Below are positions 27,601-36,687 of a stretch of DNA of 64,000 nucleotides, piece by piece; the first letter of the stretch is position 1, and every line of letters starts with the position of its first letter. Source of the DNA: Granulicella mallensis (GTDB lineage Bacteria; Acidobacteriota; Terriglobia; Terriglobales; Acidobacteriaceae); the NCBI RefSeq assembly GCF_014203225.1, contig NZ_JACHIO010000022.1:39837-103836 (forward strand), in the 5' to 3' direction. The translations under genes and the position numbers were made by a program. The notes beneath the pieces were generated by a model that saw nothing but the letters and a program-made list of their open reading frames with translations, did no database searches and had not been told where the DNA came from.

Positions 27601-29193
27601 GCCCGAGCAGGCATAGAGGCCTGTGAGTATGTTGGGGCTGGCGCCATCAGGATGCTGCGAGCAGTTGCTGGCGCCCCCGGCACCGGCATACGTACCTTCA
27701 GCGGTTGGATCGAAGTAGCAGTTGTCCGGGCCGATCGGCAGGTTCGGATTGCAGCTCTCGTTCCACACTGCCTCCGGCACATAGCCCTTGGCGGAGGAGA
27801 GGTCGGGATTCAGCGTCGTGTTCCAGAAGGTGTTGATGTTGGGCTCGGCAAACTCCGTGCCGCCGACGGCGACGTTGTATGGCGTGGAGGCGAGACCGCT
27901 AACACCGAGGCCATAGTTTGTGGCGATGTATTCATTGGGGATGTCGCACTCGCTCGAACCCGCATCGCCCGAGGAGACAAATACCGTAATTCCTTCGGCT
28001 GCGGCCTGCGCCCAAAGGGAGTTGTAGAAGTCCGATTCCGTGGGGCTGATCTCAGCTTCGCATGCGCCGAAGCTGACGGACATGATGGGCGCTGTTACGT
28101 TATCGACGATGTAGGAAGCCGAGATGTCGACACCATCCGTGGTGTTGGTGCTTCCTCCCACCACGTAGTTGATCTTCGCCTTCGGAGCTACTGCACCAGA
28201 CCATTCGAGGTCGAGGATCGCCTCTTCATCGTCGCCCGGGACGACACCAGGATCGGCGTTCGCATTGATGATGGTGGGATCGTTGAAGGGAAGGCCGAAG
28301 ATGGTGCGGAAGGATTCAACGTCGGAGAGGCTGATGTCGGAACGGCCCACAATAGCAATCGAGACGCCTGTGCCATCTGTGCCTGCACTGATCAACGGCA
28401 GCGTGTTGTAGACCCGCGAGAAGTCACCCGGTGCGAAAAGTACTTCTTCCGGCGTGCCTTGCGAGGTGAAATTAGGCTGCACCAGAAGGGCAGAGTCGCC
28501 GCCATCGGTTTTCACGCCTGCCGGTGTGCTGCCTGCGACCCGCTGCAGACGTCCGTTCTGGCCGCGCATTACCTTTGCGGGGGTGGTGTGCAAAGAGGGC
28601 TTCACGAAATCGTTGAGGCTGATGAGCCCTGACACCACGGGAGAAAGCGCATCGGGAATCGAGATCTCGGTACTGTTCGAGTGATAAGTCTTACCCGCGA
28701 CGGAGAACTGATGCATCTCTGTTCCGAAGGCCTGCTCTACCTGCGCCGCCTGGCCTGAGAAACGAATCCAGTTCTTGCCGCGCGCAACCGCAGTCACACT
28801 GAAACCATTCGAGGAGAGCCAGTTGCTCACCATCTGCACATCCTGGTTGGAGGCTCCGAAACGAGCGCCAAACTCGGCGGGCGTAAGCCATTGCCGATAG
28901 TTGGGAGACTTCGGATTGTGCGCGTCCGCGATAAATTGTGTCAGCGCAGCCGACTGCATGGCGTTGCCCTTGAGCAGCATGACCATGTCCTGCATGGGCA
29001 GATTCGTCGATACTTTGCCGAGGTCGGAAGCCGCACGTACCTGTGCGGGAACCGTGTTGGTGAACGTGTGCCGGACTGCAACGTTGACGGGCTTCGTAAT
29101 CTGGTTGGCGACCTGCGCATGCACAGGGAGGAAAGTTAGACTGCAAAGGGTCAAAAGCGTAGAGCCAAAACGGCGAAGCCTGAAAAAACTCAT
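24652..29193 (-). CDS. S53 (sedolisin/kumamolisin-like) peptidase with Ig-like repeats
   Basis: 1,513 residues; AGGAGGT precedes the ATG. Signal peptide (1-26), then an activation propeptide (about 35-190, with HNPKSPNYRQWLTPAEFGAR), then an S53 catalytic domain: Glu and Asp in DDEEAILDLEWSGAVAP (about residue 325), oxyanion Asp in SSGDAGSSE, and the Ser in IGGTSAASPSMAG (about 597). From about 720 on there are six or more Big_3-type Ig repeats with the V-Y-SGD-N signature. Near residue 1,385 an unusual pair of hydrophobic stretches (GIGFAGLLLLILPRSRRR, LAMLVLSVALAATLVGCGG) flanks an Arg cluster before a last Ig repeat. This C-terminal layout is typical of long acidobacterial secreted proteins. 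It would be an acid-active endopeptidase at the cell surface. Confidence 0.92.
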   Translation of the reverse strand: MSFFRLRRFGSTLLTLCSLTFLPVHAQVANQITKPVNVAVRHTFTNTVPAQVRAASDLGKVSTNLPMQDMVMLLKGNAMQSAALTQFIADAHNPKSPNYRQWLTPAEFGARFGASNQDVQMVSNWLSSNGFSVTAVARGKNWIRFSGQAAQVEQAFGTEMHQFSVAGKTYHSNSTEISIPDALSPVVSGLISLNDFVKPSLHTTPAKVMRGQNGRLQRVAGSTPAGVKTDGGDSALLVQPNFTSQGTPEEVLFAPGDFSRVYNTLPLISAGTDGTGVSIAIVGRSDISLSDVESFRTIFGLPFNDPTIINANADPGVVPGDDEEAILDLEWSGAVAPKAKINYVVGGSTNTTDGVDISASYIVDNVTAPIMSVSFGACEAEISPTESDFYNSLWAQAAAEGITVFVSSGDAGSSECDIPNEYIATNYGLGVSGLASTPYNVAVGGTEFAEPNINTFWNTTLNPDLSSAKGYVPEAVWNESCNPNLPIGPDNCYFDPTAEGTYAGAGGASNCSQHPDGASPNILTGLYACSGGYPKPSWQTGKGVPTDGARDLPDVSLAAAQAHDGFLICYDGSCQYTTNPDGSITLDSATIIGGTSAASPSMAGIMALVEQKNGSFQGQANYKLYQLAAAQPSSLDCNSSDATDPTQSNACVFHDVTAGSNALSCLLRNKGDCSVPVAGSTSYGILDGNSAGAGYDLASGLGSINAANLVSAWGNATTAASNTSLTVSPLTFAHGAKVQVTSVVTPATGSGTPTGTVILKASNSTTGPVETGTLTSGTYSASVNDLPGGTYNLTANYGGDGSYSPSVSSPVSLTVTPEASTLTPTSLAPSRFFILGRQPILPTTSVALGTNFFLQVAIAGASGMGVPTGTVALSDGTKTFGTYPVSGGQIYVTCGPNTECDYPIGTYTFTATYSGDSSFNASKVTFPAFNITKGSIFYSVGVSNQLPSAGSIVIASVYFGFDPAVVPTGTVTLNRQDTGATLGTGTINSSGVATIHFAAPAGTYFVTASWPGDTNYISGGLSSYPEIITSGSGTTGSITTLVSAATKATLGQRTSFTITVKPAQAKSGAPTPTGTITLYTPTGQAANPVNLTGGTVITFYEWDLAGSQSVYAVYSGDNTYAGSSSPLAALTVSKATPTLSLTSIASYVAVGAQTSVTGSLLSSLSGTNAVAPSGSIQFYDSVGGATATAIGNPQALNTGNGNAIVATLAPVLTAGVHTVTAVYSGDANWATVTSKPVTLTVTTPDFTSVATPNPLTLGAGTNRALSIATTSILGYIGTVNVGCGGTLPVGVTCTSTTIQSGATGIITLSSVAPGTTTAPTTAAMSHAGWLAIPGGIGFAGLLLLILPRSRRRLHQLPLAMLVLSVALAATLVGCGGTPPAKTGTTPPPTTPPAAQATTIELTSSSSKAASGSKVQLSAIVSADDPLTGTITFYDGTTALGSPVTVTKGQATLSISTLTIGTHPLTAVYSGDTNNLKSTSSDVLQQTITGQFMLTVNTTSGTLSHSITVPATLQ

Positions 29194-29439
29194 AAGAGTA
29201 CCTCCTGGTGATGGGCGTAGGCCCGTTTCTCCAAATCAGATCGCGACGGGATAAAACTCCCGGGCCGAACCCTGTCTCGATGGGATCCACGGAGGCTGCA
29301 TGGCAGCTCCAGGAAGAAGCAGGGAAAAGAGGTCCTGACCGGCTGCCGAGGGGCTGCCGGGAAGGTTACAGTCTGTTAACTTTCCAAGAGAGTAGCAAAA
29401 GAAACGAGCGCCGCCGCGCTCTGTTAAGGGTAGAACTCA

Positions 29440-29459
29440 AACTACCCTTTCGGGTAGTT
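29440..29459 (-). terminator. Short hairpin after the response-regulator gene
   Basis: AACTACCC (29440-29447) and GGGTAGTT (29452-29459) enclose a tetraloop that reads GAAA on the - strand, followed by TGAGTT. It lies 35 bases after the response-regulator stop. The rest of 29194-29493 shows no gene. Confidence 0.5.
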
Positions 29460-29493
29460 GGGTTGTTTGTGGCTGAGAATCTTGAGGAAGCAC

Positions 29494-30135
29494 TTACATC
29501 GCGATTAACCCACGCTGGATCGCGAGCACGACCGCCTGGGTTCTATCCTGCGCCTTGAGTTTGTGCAGGATGTTCTTCACATGCATCTTCACTGTGTCTT
29601 CCGTCACGAAGAGCATGTGAGCGACTTCCTTGTTGCTCTTGCCCTGCGAGATGAGGGTCAGCACTTCGATCTCACGCTCGCTCAATCGTGGCGTGGCGAC
29701 ATAGCTCGCGAGCTTCTCCGCCGTCTCTGCTTGTAGCGCGCGGCCGCCTGCCGCCACATGGCGAAGATGTTCGGCCAGTGCCGCTCCTTCGACGCCTTTG
29801 AGCAGATAGCCGCAGGCTCCGGCCTGGATCGCCTGGTAGATCGAGGCCTCTCCCTGTGCGGACGTGAGCATCACCACACGCGCTGCGGGATCCATTCTGC
29901 GCAAGGTGCGCAGCACCTCGATGCCGCTCTGATCGGGCAGGCGCAGGTCGAGCAGCACGATATCGGGCCGCGTCGACTGGTACATCTCGAACGCCTGCTG
30001 GCCATTCATGGCCAGACCCGTGATGGTGATGCCGTAGCGGGCAAAGATGCCTGCGAGGCCTTCGCGCACCATCGGATGATCGTCGACGATCAGGACATTC
30101 AATGTCTCGCGTTCCTGTAGCTGGCTGATCGTCAC
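29494..30135 (-). CDS. NarL/FixJ-type response regulator
   Basis: 213 residues. Receiver domain: LNVLIVDDHPMVREGLAG (acidic pocket), phospho-acceptor Asp in DIVLLDLRLPDQSG (about residue 62), then VVMLTSAQGE and a Lys in GYLLKGVEG. The C-terminal LuxR-type helix-turn-helix reads LSEREIEVLTLISQGKSNKE and VTEDTVKMHVKNILHKL. It is phosphorylated by the kinase encoded upstream; the start codon overlaps the kinase stop (ATGA at 30132-30135), so the two are translationally coupled. Target genes are unknown; the cytochrome or the peptidase are possible neighbours under its control. Confidence 0.93.
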   Translation of the reverse strand: MTISQLQERETLNVLIVDDHPMVREGLAGIFARYGITITGLAMNGQQAFEMYQSTRPDIVLLDLRLPDQSGIEVLRTLRRMDPAARVVMLTSAQGEASIYQAIQAGACGYLLKGVEGAALAEHLRHVAAGGRALQAETAEKLASYVATPRLSEREIEVLTLISQGKSNKEVAHMLFVTEDTVKMHVKNILHKLKAQDRTQAVVLAIQRGLIAM

Positions 30136-33100
30136 CCATCTCTCCTTGTAGGAAGTTCAACTTCCGTCTCAGCCTTGGACTGTCTTCCGATGACAGTGTA
30201 AGCATGAAGCCTTTGCCGCAGACGCCGTACTGCCTGGTTGAGCCGTGTTGCGGTCTTCTGTCGCAGTTCGAGTTCCAGCGTAACCTGAGTGCCATGATCG
30301 CACTCGCTTTGCACGATCAGCTTGGCTCCGATACGGCGTGCATGCGCTCGCATGCCTGAAAGCCCGAAGTGCCCTGGTCGTCCGTTCGTCTGAATCTGCT
30401 CGGTCATTCCTACACCGTCGTCTGCAACGACGATCCTGAGGAGGTCACTGCCGAAGTGTACCGTCACGAGCACATGCTTCGCCGCTGCATGACGAAAGAC
30501 ATTGGCCAAAGCCTCGCGACAGATGCGATAGACCTCGTCGCGAATGAAGGGGGAGAGTTCAATCGCGACGCCCTCCCCTACAACCTCGAAGGCAGGCTCG
30601 TCCGCCATGCGAAACTCAGCGTCGACATGCTGCAGCAGTTCAACCAACCCTTGCTCCGGCGCAGCCATCGAGTGCAGGTTAGAGATGATGTCGCGGCTGC
30701 GCGCGATGACACCGCGCAATCGCGCCGCCAGGTCATGGAGCGAGCGATGGGCAACGGCCGTGTCTTCCTCCATCTGCAGGCCGACGAGTTCCAACTGTAA
30801 CGCCGTGCCGATGAGGTCCTGGATAAACGTGTCATGGATCTGTGAGGCGATGCGCTCGCGCTCGGTGGCACGCTCCTGGAAACGCATGTTGAGTCGCTCG
30901 ACGCGGGCCTGTGTGCGGCGCCTGGTGATCTCGATCACAAGACCTGCGGCGAGAGCAATCATCGCGAATAGAAACCAGCGTGTCTGCCAGAAGAAGGGCT
31001 CAAGGGTAAGAGCTGTAGCCTCTGAGATCGGGCCTGCTTCTCCAGTGCGGCCCAGCGCTTGTACCTGGAAGGAGTATTGTCCCGGCGGCAGCCCTACATA
31101 CGAGGCCTCTCGCGTGGTATCGGCCACAATCCAGTTGTTGTCCCAGCCCGTCAGGCGATAGCGAAATCGAATCTGTTCCGGAGCGATAAAGCTGGGGGCG
31201 GTGAAGTTGAAGGTGAGCCTATGCCGTCCCGGAGGAACCGTAAGCTTGTCCGGGGCCACGTGTTTTTCGTCGATCGTGACATCGTCAAGTAATGCCTGTG
31301 GCGGCGCTTCTTCCTTCAACACAGGGGAAGTCATGGCCGGCGCCGCTGTTGTAGCAAACCACAGATGTCCATCGCGTGCCTGCGTTGCCGTAACCTGTCC
31401 CATGGGAAGTATACTGCGGCTTTTGAGTCCATCGGCCAGGGTATAGATCTCCGGATTGGCTTGTTTTGCCGTGCCGCTATTCAGTTGGTCGAGCTGGGTG
31501 CGGGGAATGCGACAGATGCCGCCGGCGGCTGTCAGCCAGAGGTCTCCGTGTCCATCTTCAACGAGGCCGAAGATGGCGTCTCCAGGCAGTCCGTCGCGCT
31601 GGCTCAGGCTCCAGTTTGCGGCACCTTTGCCTGTTCCGTAAAAGACTAGCCCCGCGCCGGTTCCGAGAAACAGGCTGCCGTCCGGCCTCGGAAGAATTCC
31701 ATAGACCATGCGGACAGGTCGTGGGTCTTTGGTCCAATGCTCATCGTGCCAGTGGAAGAGCCCGCTATCGGTGCCTGCCCAGAGATCTCCCTGCGCATCA
31801 GCGGCAAGACTCCAGACGGTACCGTCGGTCAGGCCCTGGGCGGCGCCATAGACGGTTCGCTTGCCGTGGAGAATCCGGACCACTCCCTCTCGCCGTACAC
31901 CGAACCAGAGGCTCCCATCTTTCGTTCGAAGAGGCGCTGTAACGTATCCCGCAGGTATATCCGGCAGAGCCCGAAACCGGCCCGACGTATCGCTTCCAGA
32001 CCAGCCGAAGATGCCGTAGTCCGCCATGGCGAATACAGGTTTGTCGCCCGCTTCGGCGAAGCCACGCACCTGTCCGCGACGGACTCCTTCACGGACGCCA
32101 TAGGTCTTCCACTGGTCGTTCTGCCACCGCGCAATGCCTTCCTCGAGCGTGCCCGCCCATATGGCATCCCTGGCATCCTCGAAGATAGCGTCGTATTGGT
32201 TGTTGCCGGGAGCCAGGCCATCGCGCGCCGTGAAGCTCGTGAAGACGCCTGTATGAAGACGCTGCAGACCTGCGATGGTTCCAATCCAGAGATCGCCATC
32301 GCGGTCTTCAAATAAAACGCGAACGTCGTTGCTGGTAAGTCCCGTATCTTTCCCCAGCATCTCCATCGTTCCTGCAGCAAGCCGGCTGATGCCCTGCAGC
32401 CCTCCACTCGCCATCCAGAGATTGTTATGACGATCGATCAGTATCTGGATGAACTCCTCTGTCCCGCTGTGTGGCTGATTGACGAAGCGTTCGTTCGTGA
32501 AGAGAAAGAGATGGTGGCCGTCGCCGGCGAAGAGGCGGCCATCGGGTGCGCGATACAGCAGTTGTACTTTAGGAAGGGGATACGAACCTGCGATCTTACC
32601 GCTCTGTAGAACGACAACGCGATCGTGCAGGGCAAGCCATAGTCGTCCTCCGTCGTCTTCGCAAAGATCGAGCACCTCATTGGCAGGGATCGGAAGCGAT
32701 TCAGTATGGGCTCCATCGTCATCTGCCCACAGGATCTCCGACTTACTCTGTACCCAGACCCCGCCCGCCCTGCGTGGCAAAATCTGAGAGACAGCCCGTG
32801 GACTTTGCGGATTACCCGGCTTTCGGATTGGCTGGAAGAGATGATTCCGGTAGAGGAATAGGCCGGTAGATGTACCTATCCACAGGGCACCGTTTTTATC
32901 TACGGCAAGGCTGCTGGTGTTTCCATGCAGCGCTGCCGGAGCGTCATGGACGAAGGTGTGAAAGTGTAGTCCATCGAAACGAGTGAGGCCACCATAGGTT
33001 CCAATCCATAGAAAACCGTCCGGCGTCTGCGTGATGGCGGTGATGAACTCCTGGGGGAGACCCTGCTCGGTCGTCCAGGTGCTCAAGGCCTGATGTCGCA

Positions 33101-33242
33101 GCAACATTGGTTGCACCGGCTGTTGCCCGCGCAGGCAACAGCCGGCAGAAGCCCATAGCAAAGCCATGAGAGCCAGCTTCGCTCCCAGCCTGCCTCGCTG
33201 TTCGCCCGATGATGCGCTAATTTGTCCCTGCAATGGGTACAA
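30132..33242 (-). CDS. Sensor histidine kinase with Reg_prop propeller and Y_Y_Y domain
   Basis: 1,036 residues. A signal/anchor (about 20-40) leads into a long periplasmic two-component-regulator propeller (about 50-600) with many repeats of DGFLWIGTYGGLTRF, GALWIGTSTGLF and GDLWIGTIAGLQRL type. A Y_Y_Y domain follows (about 680-745, RFRYRLTGWDNNWIVAD). One transmembrane helix (about 755-775) precedes a HisKA_3 domain with the phospho-accepting His in SQIHDTFIQDLIGTALQLE (about 802). The ATPase domain has ICREALANVFRHAAAKHV and VVADDGVGM. Such hybrids of propeller and NarL-type kinase usually sense polysaccharide breakdown products. It is co-translated with the response regulator. Confidence 0.92.
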   Translation of the reverse strand: MYPLQGQISASSGEQRGRLGAKLALMALLWASAGCCLRGQQPVQPMLLRHQALSTWTTEQGLPQEFITAITQTPDGFLWIGTYGGLTRFDGLHFHTFVHDAPAALHGNTSSLAVDKNGALWIGTSTGLFLYRNHLFQPIRKPGNPQSPRAVSQILPRRAGGVWVQSKSEILWADDDGAHTESLPIPANEVLDLCEDDGGRLWLALHDRVVVLQSGKIAGSYPLPKVQLLYRAPDGRLFAGDGHHLFLFTNERFVNQPHSGTEEFIQILIDRHNNLWMASGGLQGISRLAAGTMEMLGKDTGLTSNDVRVLFEDRDGDLWIGTIAGLQRLHTGVFTSFTARDGLAPGNNQYDAIFEDARDAIWAGTLEEGIARWQNDQWKTYGVREGVRRGQVRGFAEAGDKPVFAMADYGIFGWSGSDTSGRFRALPDIPAGYVTAPLRTKDGSLWFGVRREGVVRILHGKRTVYGAAQGLTDGTVWSLAADAQGDLWAGTDSGLFHWHDEHWTKDPRPVRMVYGILPRPDGSLFLGTGAGLVFYGTGKGAANWSLSQRDGLPGDAIFGLVEDGHGDLWLTAAGGICRIPRTQLDQLNSGTAKQANPEIYTLADGLKSRSILPMGQVTATQARDGHLWFATTAAPAMTSPVLKEEAPPQALLDDVTIDEKHVAPDKLTVPPGRHRLTFNFTAPSFIAPEQIRFRYRLTGWDNNWIVADTTREASYVGLPPGQYSFQVQALGRTGEAGPISEATALTLEPFFWQTRWFLFAMIALAAGLVIEITRRRTQARVERLNMRFQERATERERIASQIHDTFIQDLIGTALQLELVGLQMEEDTAVAHRSLHDLAARLRGVIARSRDIISNLHSMAAPEQGLVELLQHVDAEFRMADEPAFEVVGEGVAIELSPFIRDEVYRICREALANVFRHAAAKHVLVTVHFGSDLLRIVVADDGVGMTEQIQTNGRPGHFGLSGMRAHARRIGAKLIVQSECDHGTQVTLELELRQKTATRLNQAVRRLRQRLHAYTVIGRQSKAETEVELPTRRDG

Positions 33243-33445
33243 CTTAGCCCTTTAGATTGCGACAATGCAAGCGCAGGCCTATAACAGGCAATTGCCAAGG
33301 CAGGAATAAACGCGGAAGACATCAGTGAAAGAGCGGAGGATCAAAGGAATCCGCGGCGCCCTTCCTATCGGTTAATACCCAACAGCGATGCGGGTTTTCA
33401 CGTTTTTTGGAATGAAGATATGTCTGCGCAGAGAAGTTCGAAACT

Positions 33446-34009
33446 CTAGGGCTTGCTGGCTACTGGTCCGTTGAGGATCTGGTTGACGGGGTCGGGCAGT
33501 TCTTGATCGGCGTTCTTCAGCAGAAGGCTTACCTCCCACATCTCTCTGTCGGAGAGGACGTGCGTGAAAGATGGCATACCCGTGAGACGGATGCCATTGG
33601 CCACGATCCAGTAGGTGGAACCGGCCTCATCGTCGCTGACGCCAACTACTCCATGAGGACCATGTTTTTTCCAGAGCTGGGGAGCAGCGGGATACATGTG
33701 TTTTGCAAGCAGGGAGTCATGGCCAGGGATGCCGTGGCACATCGAGCATTGAGCCTGATAGATATGCGCGCCTTCTTCGAAGACATCCTCACTGATACCG
33801 AAGGGAGCAGGTTGCATCTGGCGTTTGATGCGCGCCTTCAGAGGCGTCTTGACCACCTGTCGTTCGAAGGGGAAGGGCGCATCGGCGACAGCGACCGGAT
33901 GCGGACCGAATTTGAGGTACAGGAAAAACCCAATGGCGAAAAGAACGATTGTGACGGCGACTCCCAGAAAAAACTTGCCAATACCTTTATTGCTTCGAGC
34001 TTTAGCCAT
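33446..34009 (-). CDS. Membrane-anchored c-type cytochrome
   Basis: 187 residues. An N-terminal membrane anchor (about 10-32, FFLGVAVTIVLFAIGFFLYL) holds a periplasmic single-heme domain. The heme motif is CSMCH (CQAQ-free, in IYQAQCSMCHGIPGHDS, about residue 87), and the distal ligand is probably the Met in LTGMPSFTHVLSDREMW. Size and motif layout fit a class I cytochrome c involved in electron transfer. It is transcribed alone, divergent from the exported molybdopterin-fold protein at 34151; the two could be redox partners, though this is only proximity. Confidence 0.85.
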   Translation of the reverse strand: MAKARSNKGIGKFFLGVAVTIVLFAIGFFLYLKFGPHPVAVADAPFPFERQVVKTPLKARIKRQMQPAPFGISEDVFEEGAHIYQAQCSMCHGIPGHDSLLAKHMYPAAPQLWKKHGPHGVVGVSDDEAGSTYWIVANGIRLTGMPSFTHVLSDREMWEVSLLLKNADQELPDPVNQILNGPVASKP

Positions 34010-34150
34010 TTAATTCATTTCCTTGATGCGACAGAGGCCGCGCTCTACACGGCGGCTGAGTTCCTGAGAGCTTGACGCTCAATCCTGATGGTTTGGGTTC
34101 CAGATACCACGCTATATACGGCTCCCCGTTTGCTAGTTTACCTTTCCCGT

Positions 34151-34702
34151 ATGAAGCTCATCACGGTTGCCGCTCTCATCCTCGCTCTCGCGCCGCTGTC
34201 CATCGCCGCTCAAGCTCCCTCGAAGCAGGGTGGCGACACTGCGATGGAGCCTGCTAAGCCGCCTGTCCCGCCTTCGAAGAGCATCAATGTATCCTTCGAG
34301 GGAAAGACCATCACTCTCACGATTGAAGAGTTGCTCAATCTGCCGCAGGTTACTCTGCACGTGCACAACGCGCATCGCAACACCGATGAGACCTACACAG
34401 GGCCGTTGCTCGCCGATGTGCTTGCTCGCGTGGGGCTCAAGGCCTCGCGCGAGACTCAGCCGCTCATCCTGCATTCGAGCCTCATTGCCACGGGTTCCGA
34501 CCACTACTTCGTTCTTTACTCGGTTGCGGAGGTCGAGCCCAGCTTCAGCACGGGCCAGGTCATTATTGCGGTGATGAAGTCCGGGCTGCCCAATACGGAA
34601 GGCGGCGCCATCGAGCTGATCAACACCGTCGACGCGAAGCCCGCTCGCTGGGTTCATGGTCTTACCGATCTCAACATCATGAGCATCGCTCCCAGCAAAT
34701 AA
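34151..34702 (+). CDS. Exported molybdopterin-binding-fold (sulfite-oxidase-like) protein
   Basis: 183 residues from ATG 34151, which begins a clear signal peptide (KLITVAALILALAPLSIAAQ); the frame extends to 34088 without a site. The mature part, TITLTIEELLNLPQVTLHVH to TYTGPLLADVLARVGL, matches the small form of the oxidoreductase molybdopterin-binding domain (PF00174-like). The Cys that ligates Mo in true sulfite oxidases is absent; the only obvious redox link is the cytochrome c gene divergent from it. It may bind another ligand rather than Moco. Confidence 0.7.
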   Translation: MKLITVAALILALAPLSIAAQAPSKQGGDTAMEPAKPPVPPSKSINVSFEGKTITLTIEELLNLPQVTLHVHNAHRNTDETYTGPLLADVLARVGLKASRETQPLILHSSLIATGSDHYFVLYSVAEVEPSFSTGQVIIAVMKSGLPNTEGGAIELINTVDAKPARWVHGLTDLNIMSIAPSK

Positions 34703-35004
34703 CCATCAGCAATCGAAAGCAGTCCATATAGGTAAGCATGGGCTGAGAGGCGTAAGAAACAAAGCCACGCCTGAGCTCTCTAAGATACGTAGCCTCCGTC
34801 ACGGTACTTGCGGAGCAGGGAATCTTTCTGATTCCACAGGAGGAACGCTCGCCAACGTGGGGCAAAAGGAAAATCTTTGCTACAATTGAATCAACGGAAC
34901 GGTGACAGTTTCGTGGTTCGCGGTCGTCTGTAGAAGCAGGCGAAAGTGTGGACAGCAAGGAATTTAGTACACTCTGTAGCTTGCAGAAGTTGACGCAAAC
35001 CAGA
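34703..35004. other. Intergenic region upstream of tRNA-Asp
   Basis: About 300 bases with no open frame of convincing coding character on either strand. It should contain the tRNA promoter. No hairpin with a T run was seen. Confidence 0.4.
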
Positions 35005-35081
<77 letters not shown>

Positions 35082-35160
35082 TCATTCTAAAGAGCTTAGA
35101 ATGATGAGTGACCCCAAAAAAGACAAAGGTCGCGGGTTTGATATGGGTGCAATAAGCACC

Positions 35161-36351
35161 TTACCCCTCAATTTGAGGGTGTGATTCACCCTTCGTTTCA
35201 CCCAGATTTGGAACCATCATCCTTACAACCTTGCTTTGTGCAGCCCGCTTGTTCGAGGTCGTCGCCTGCGTGTACACCTCAAGCGTGATCCTGCTGTTGG
35301 CGTGCCGTAAAAGCTCCTGGACCGTCTTCACATCTTCCCCATTGGCCTTGAGCAGTGTGCCGAAGGTATGGCGGAAGGTATGCCAGCCGATTCGTTTATG
35401 GATGGCGACTGCCTTCGCAACCGGACGGATATGCCGCTTCATCAGGTTGTCCGGCCAGTACGGTTGTTTACCCCGCATGGACTCACTGGCGAAGACATAA
35501 TCGTCAATCAGTGGATAGGCGCTCTGGCGACGCCAGCGCAACAAGTCCTCCGCCATATAACTATCCAGCGGAACCGGCTTGGCTGATGCCTCCGTCTTGC
35601 AGTCGCCCACCACCTGATGCCAGATGGAACGGGTCACATTGAGTTCAAGATTGTCGAAGTCCACATCTCGCCACCGCAGGGCCAGAAGTTCGCTAATGCG
35701 AAGTCCCGTCCCGGCGTCCAGCAAAACGAGCGTCCGTTCCCGAACACCGAGTTTGCCGAGCAGGAGTTGAATTTCGAAGAGTTCCAGAACATCGGGAATG
35801 CGCTCTCGCTTCGCGCTCTGTCGAACGAGCTTGATCGGGTTTCGATCCGACCATTCGTATCGCATCGCGTGTGTGAAGAGTGCGCTCATGAGATTCCGAA
35901 TCTTGGCTCGTGTGCCTTTCGCCCGCTTGATGCCGTCCAGCCAATCTTCGACTGCGACGGACTTCACTTGGTCGAGCGTGTGATCTCCCCAACGCGGAAG
36001 AATCCAGTTCTCCAGATTGCATTCATAGGCAGACCGCGTAGAGAACGCTTTTCTCCCGTTACGATCACCGGCCAATTCCTTCAACCTGTAATGCGCAACG
36101 AGCATCGCGACTGTACTCGGACCGGTTCCTGCCTGCGGGGTTTCTTGGTTGGCGTCGATGCGCAACGCTTGTGCTGCTTTGAGAGCTGATGCTTCATTTG
36201 CGAGTGTATCGACTGTGCCGACGATTGCCTTGCGGTACTTGCTCTTGCCGTCGGTTCCAGTCTCATACCACCGAAAAATCCATACATCAGGCCCGCTCCG
36301 CCGTTTTTCGCGTCGCACGCTTCCTTGTTGATACCGTGTTCGCCTTGACAT
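35161..36351 (-). CDS. int: Tyrosine recombinase / integrase
   Basis: 396 residues. An N-terminal arm/SAM-like domain (about 70-160) precedes the catalytic domain with the first Arg in LDAGTGLRISELLALRWRDV (about 215), the HxxR box in IGWHTFRHTFGTLLKANGED (about 330), a downstream HANSR box, and the nucleophile Tyr in EVYTQATTSNKR (about 372). All catalytic residues are present, so it may be active. The gene ends 80 bases from tRNA-Asp, the usual layout of an integrase beside attL. The excisionase-like gene lies upstream in the same direction. Confidence 0.93.
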   Translation of the reverse strand: MSRRTRYQQGSVRREKRRSGPDVWIFRWYETGTDGKSKYRKAIVGTVDTLANEASALKAAQALRIDANQETPQAGTGPSTVAMLVAHYRLKELAGDRNGRKAFSTRSAYECNLENWILPRWGDHTLDQVKSVAVEDWLDGIKRAKGTRAKIRNLMSALFTHAMRYEWSDRNPIKLVRQSAKRERIPDVLELFEIQLLLGKLGVRERTLVLLDAGTGLRISELLALRWRDVDFDNLELNVTRSIWHQVVGDCKTEASAKPVPLDSYMAEDLLRWRRQSAYPLIDDYVFASESMRGKQPYWPDNLMKRHIRPVAKAVAIHKRIGWHTFRHTFGTLLKANGEDVKTVQELLRHANSRITLEVYTQATTSNKRAAQSKVVRMMVPNLGETKGESHPQIEG

Positions 36352-36432
36352 GTCTTCTCCTGTCTCAGGCGTAACGGATGGCTACATCTAGGTTACCGCT
36401 ACGCCGGGCAGAGGTCGATAAGTTTGTTGGCT

Positions 36433-36687
36433 CTAGCTCGCCATTTGATGGTCGATCCACCGTTCGATCTCTGAGAGCCGAAAGCGCCAGAGCTTACCTA
36501 TGTGAACGCCGCGTACGATTCCCTTGCGTGCCAACTTTTGTAGGGTCTTGGGATGGATCTTCATAATGGACGCTGCTTCGTCGGAGTCTAGCAACGGCTC
36601 CGGAAGTTCCCGCACTGTAACTACAGGCTTTTTAACGCTACGGCTTTCGATTTCTGGAAAGTCACGATCGTCTGAATATGGAAGCAT
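36433..36687 (-). CDS. Excisionase-like helix-turn-helix protein (HTH_17 family)
   Basis: 84 residues. The C-terminal half, LLDSDEAASIMKIHPKTLQK followed by LARKGIVRGVHIGKLWRF and RLSEIERWIDHQ, is the MerR-like winged helix of HTH_17/excisionase proteins. It would bend DNA at att sites to control integrase direction, or act as a small regulator. About 80 bases separate it from the integrase gene on the same strand. Confidence 0.85.
   Translation of the reverse strand: MLPYSDDRDFPEIESRSVKKPVVTVRELPEPLLDSDEAASIMKIHPKTLQKLARKGIVRGVHIGKLWRFRLSEIERWIDHQMAS

Noticed and set aside
27232..28632. 466-codon open frame on the + strand
   Set aside because: It is the antisense shadow of the S53 peptidase catalytic domain; it has no family features, whereas the - strand frame has all catalytic residues.
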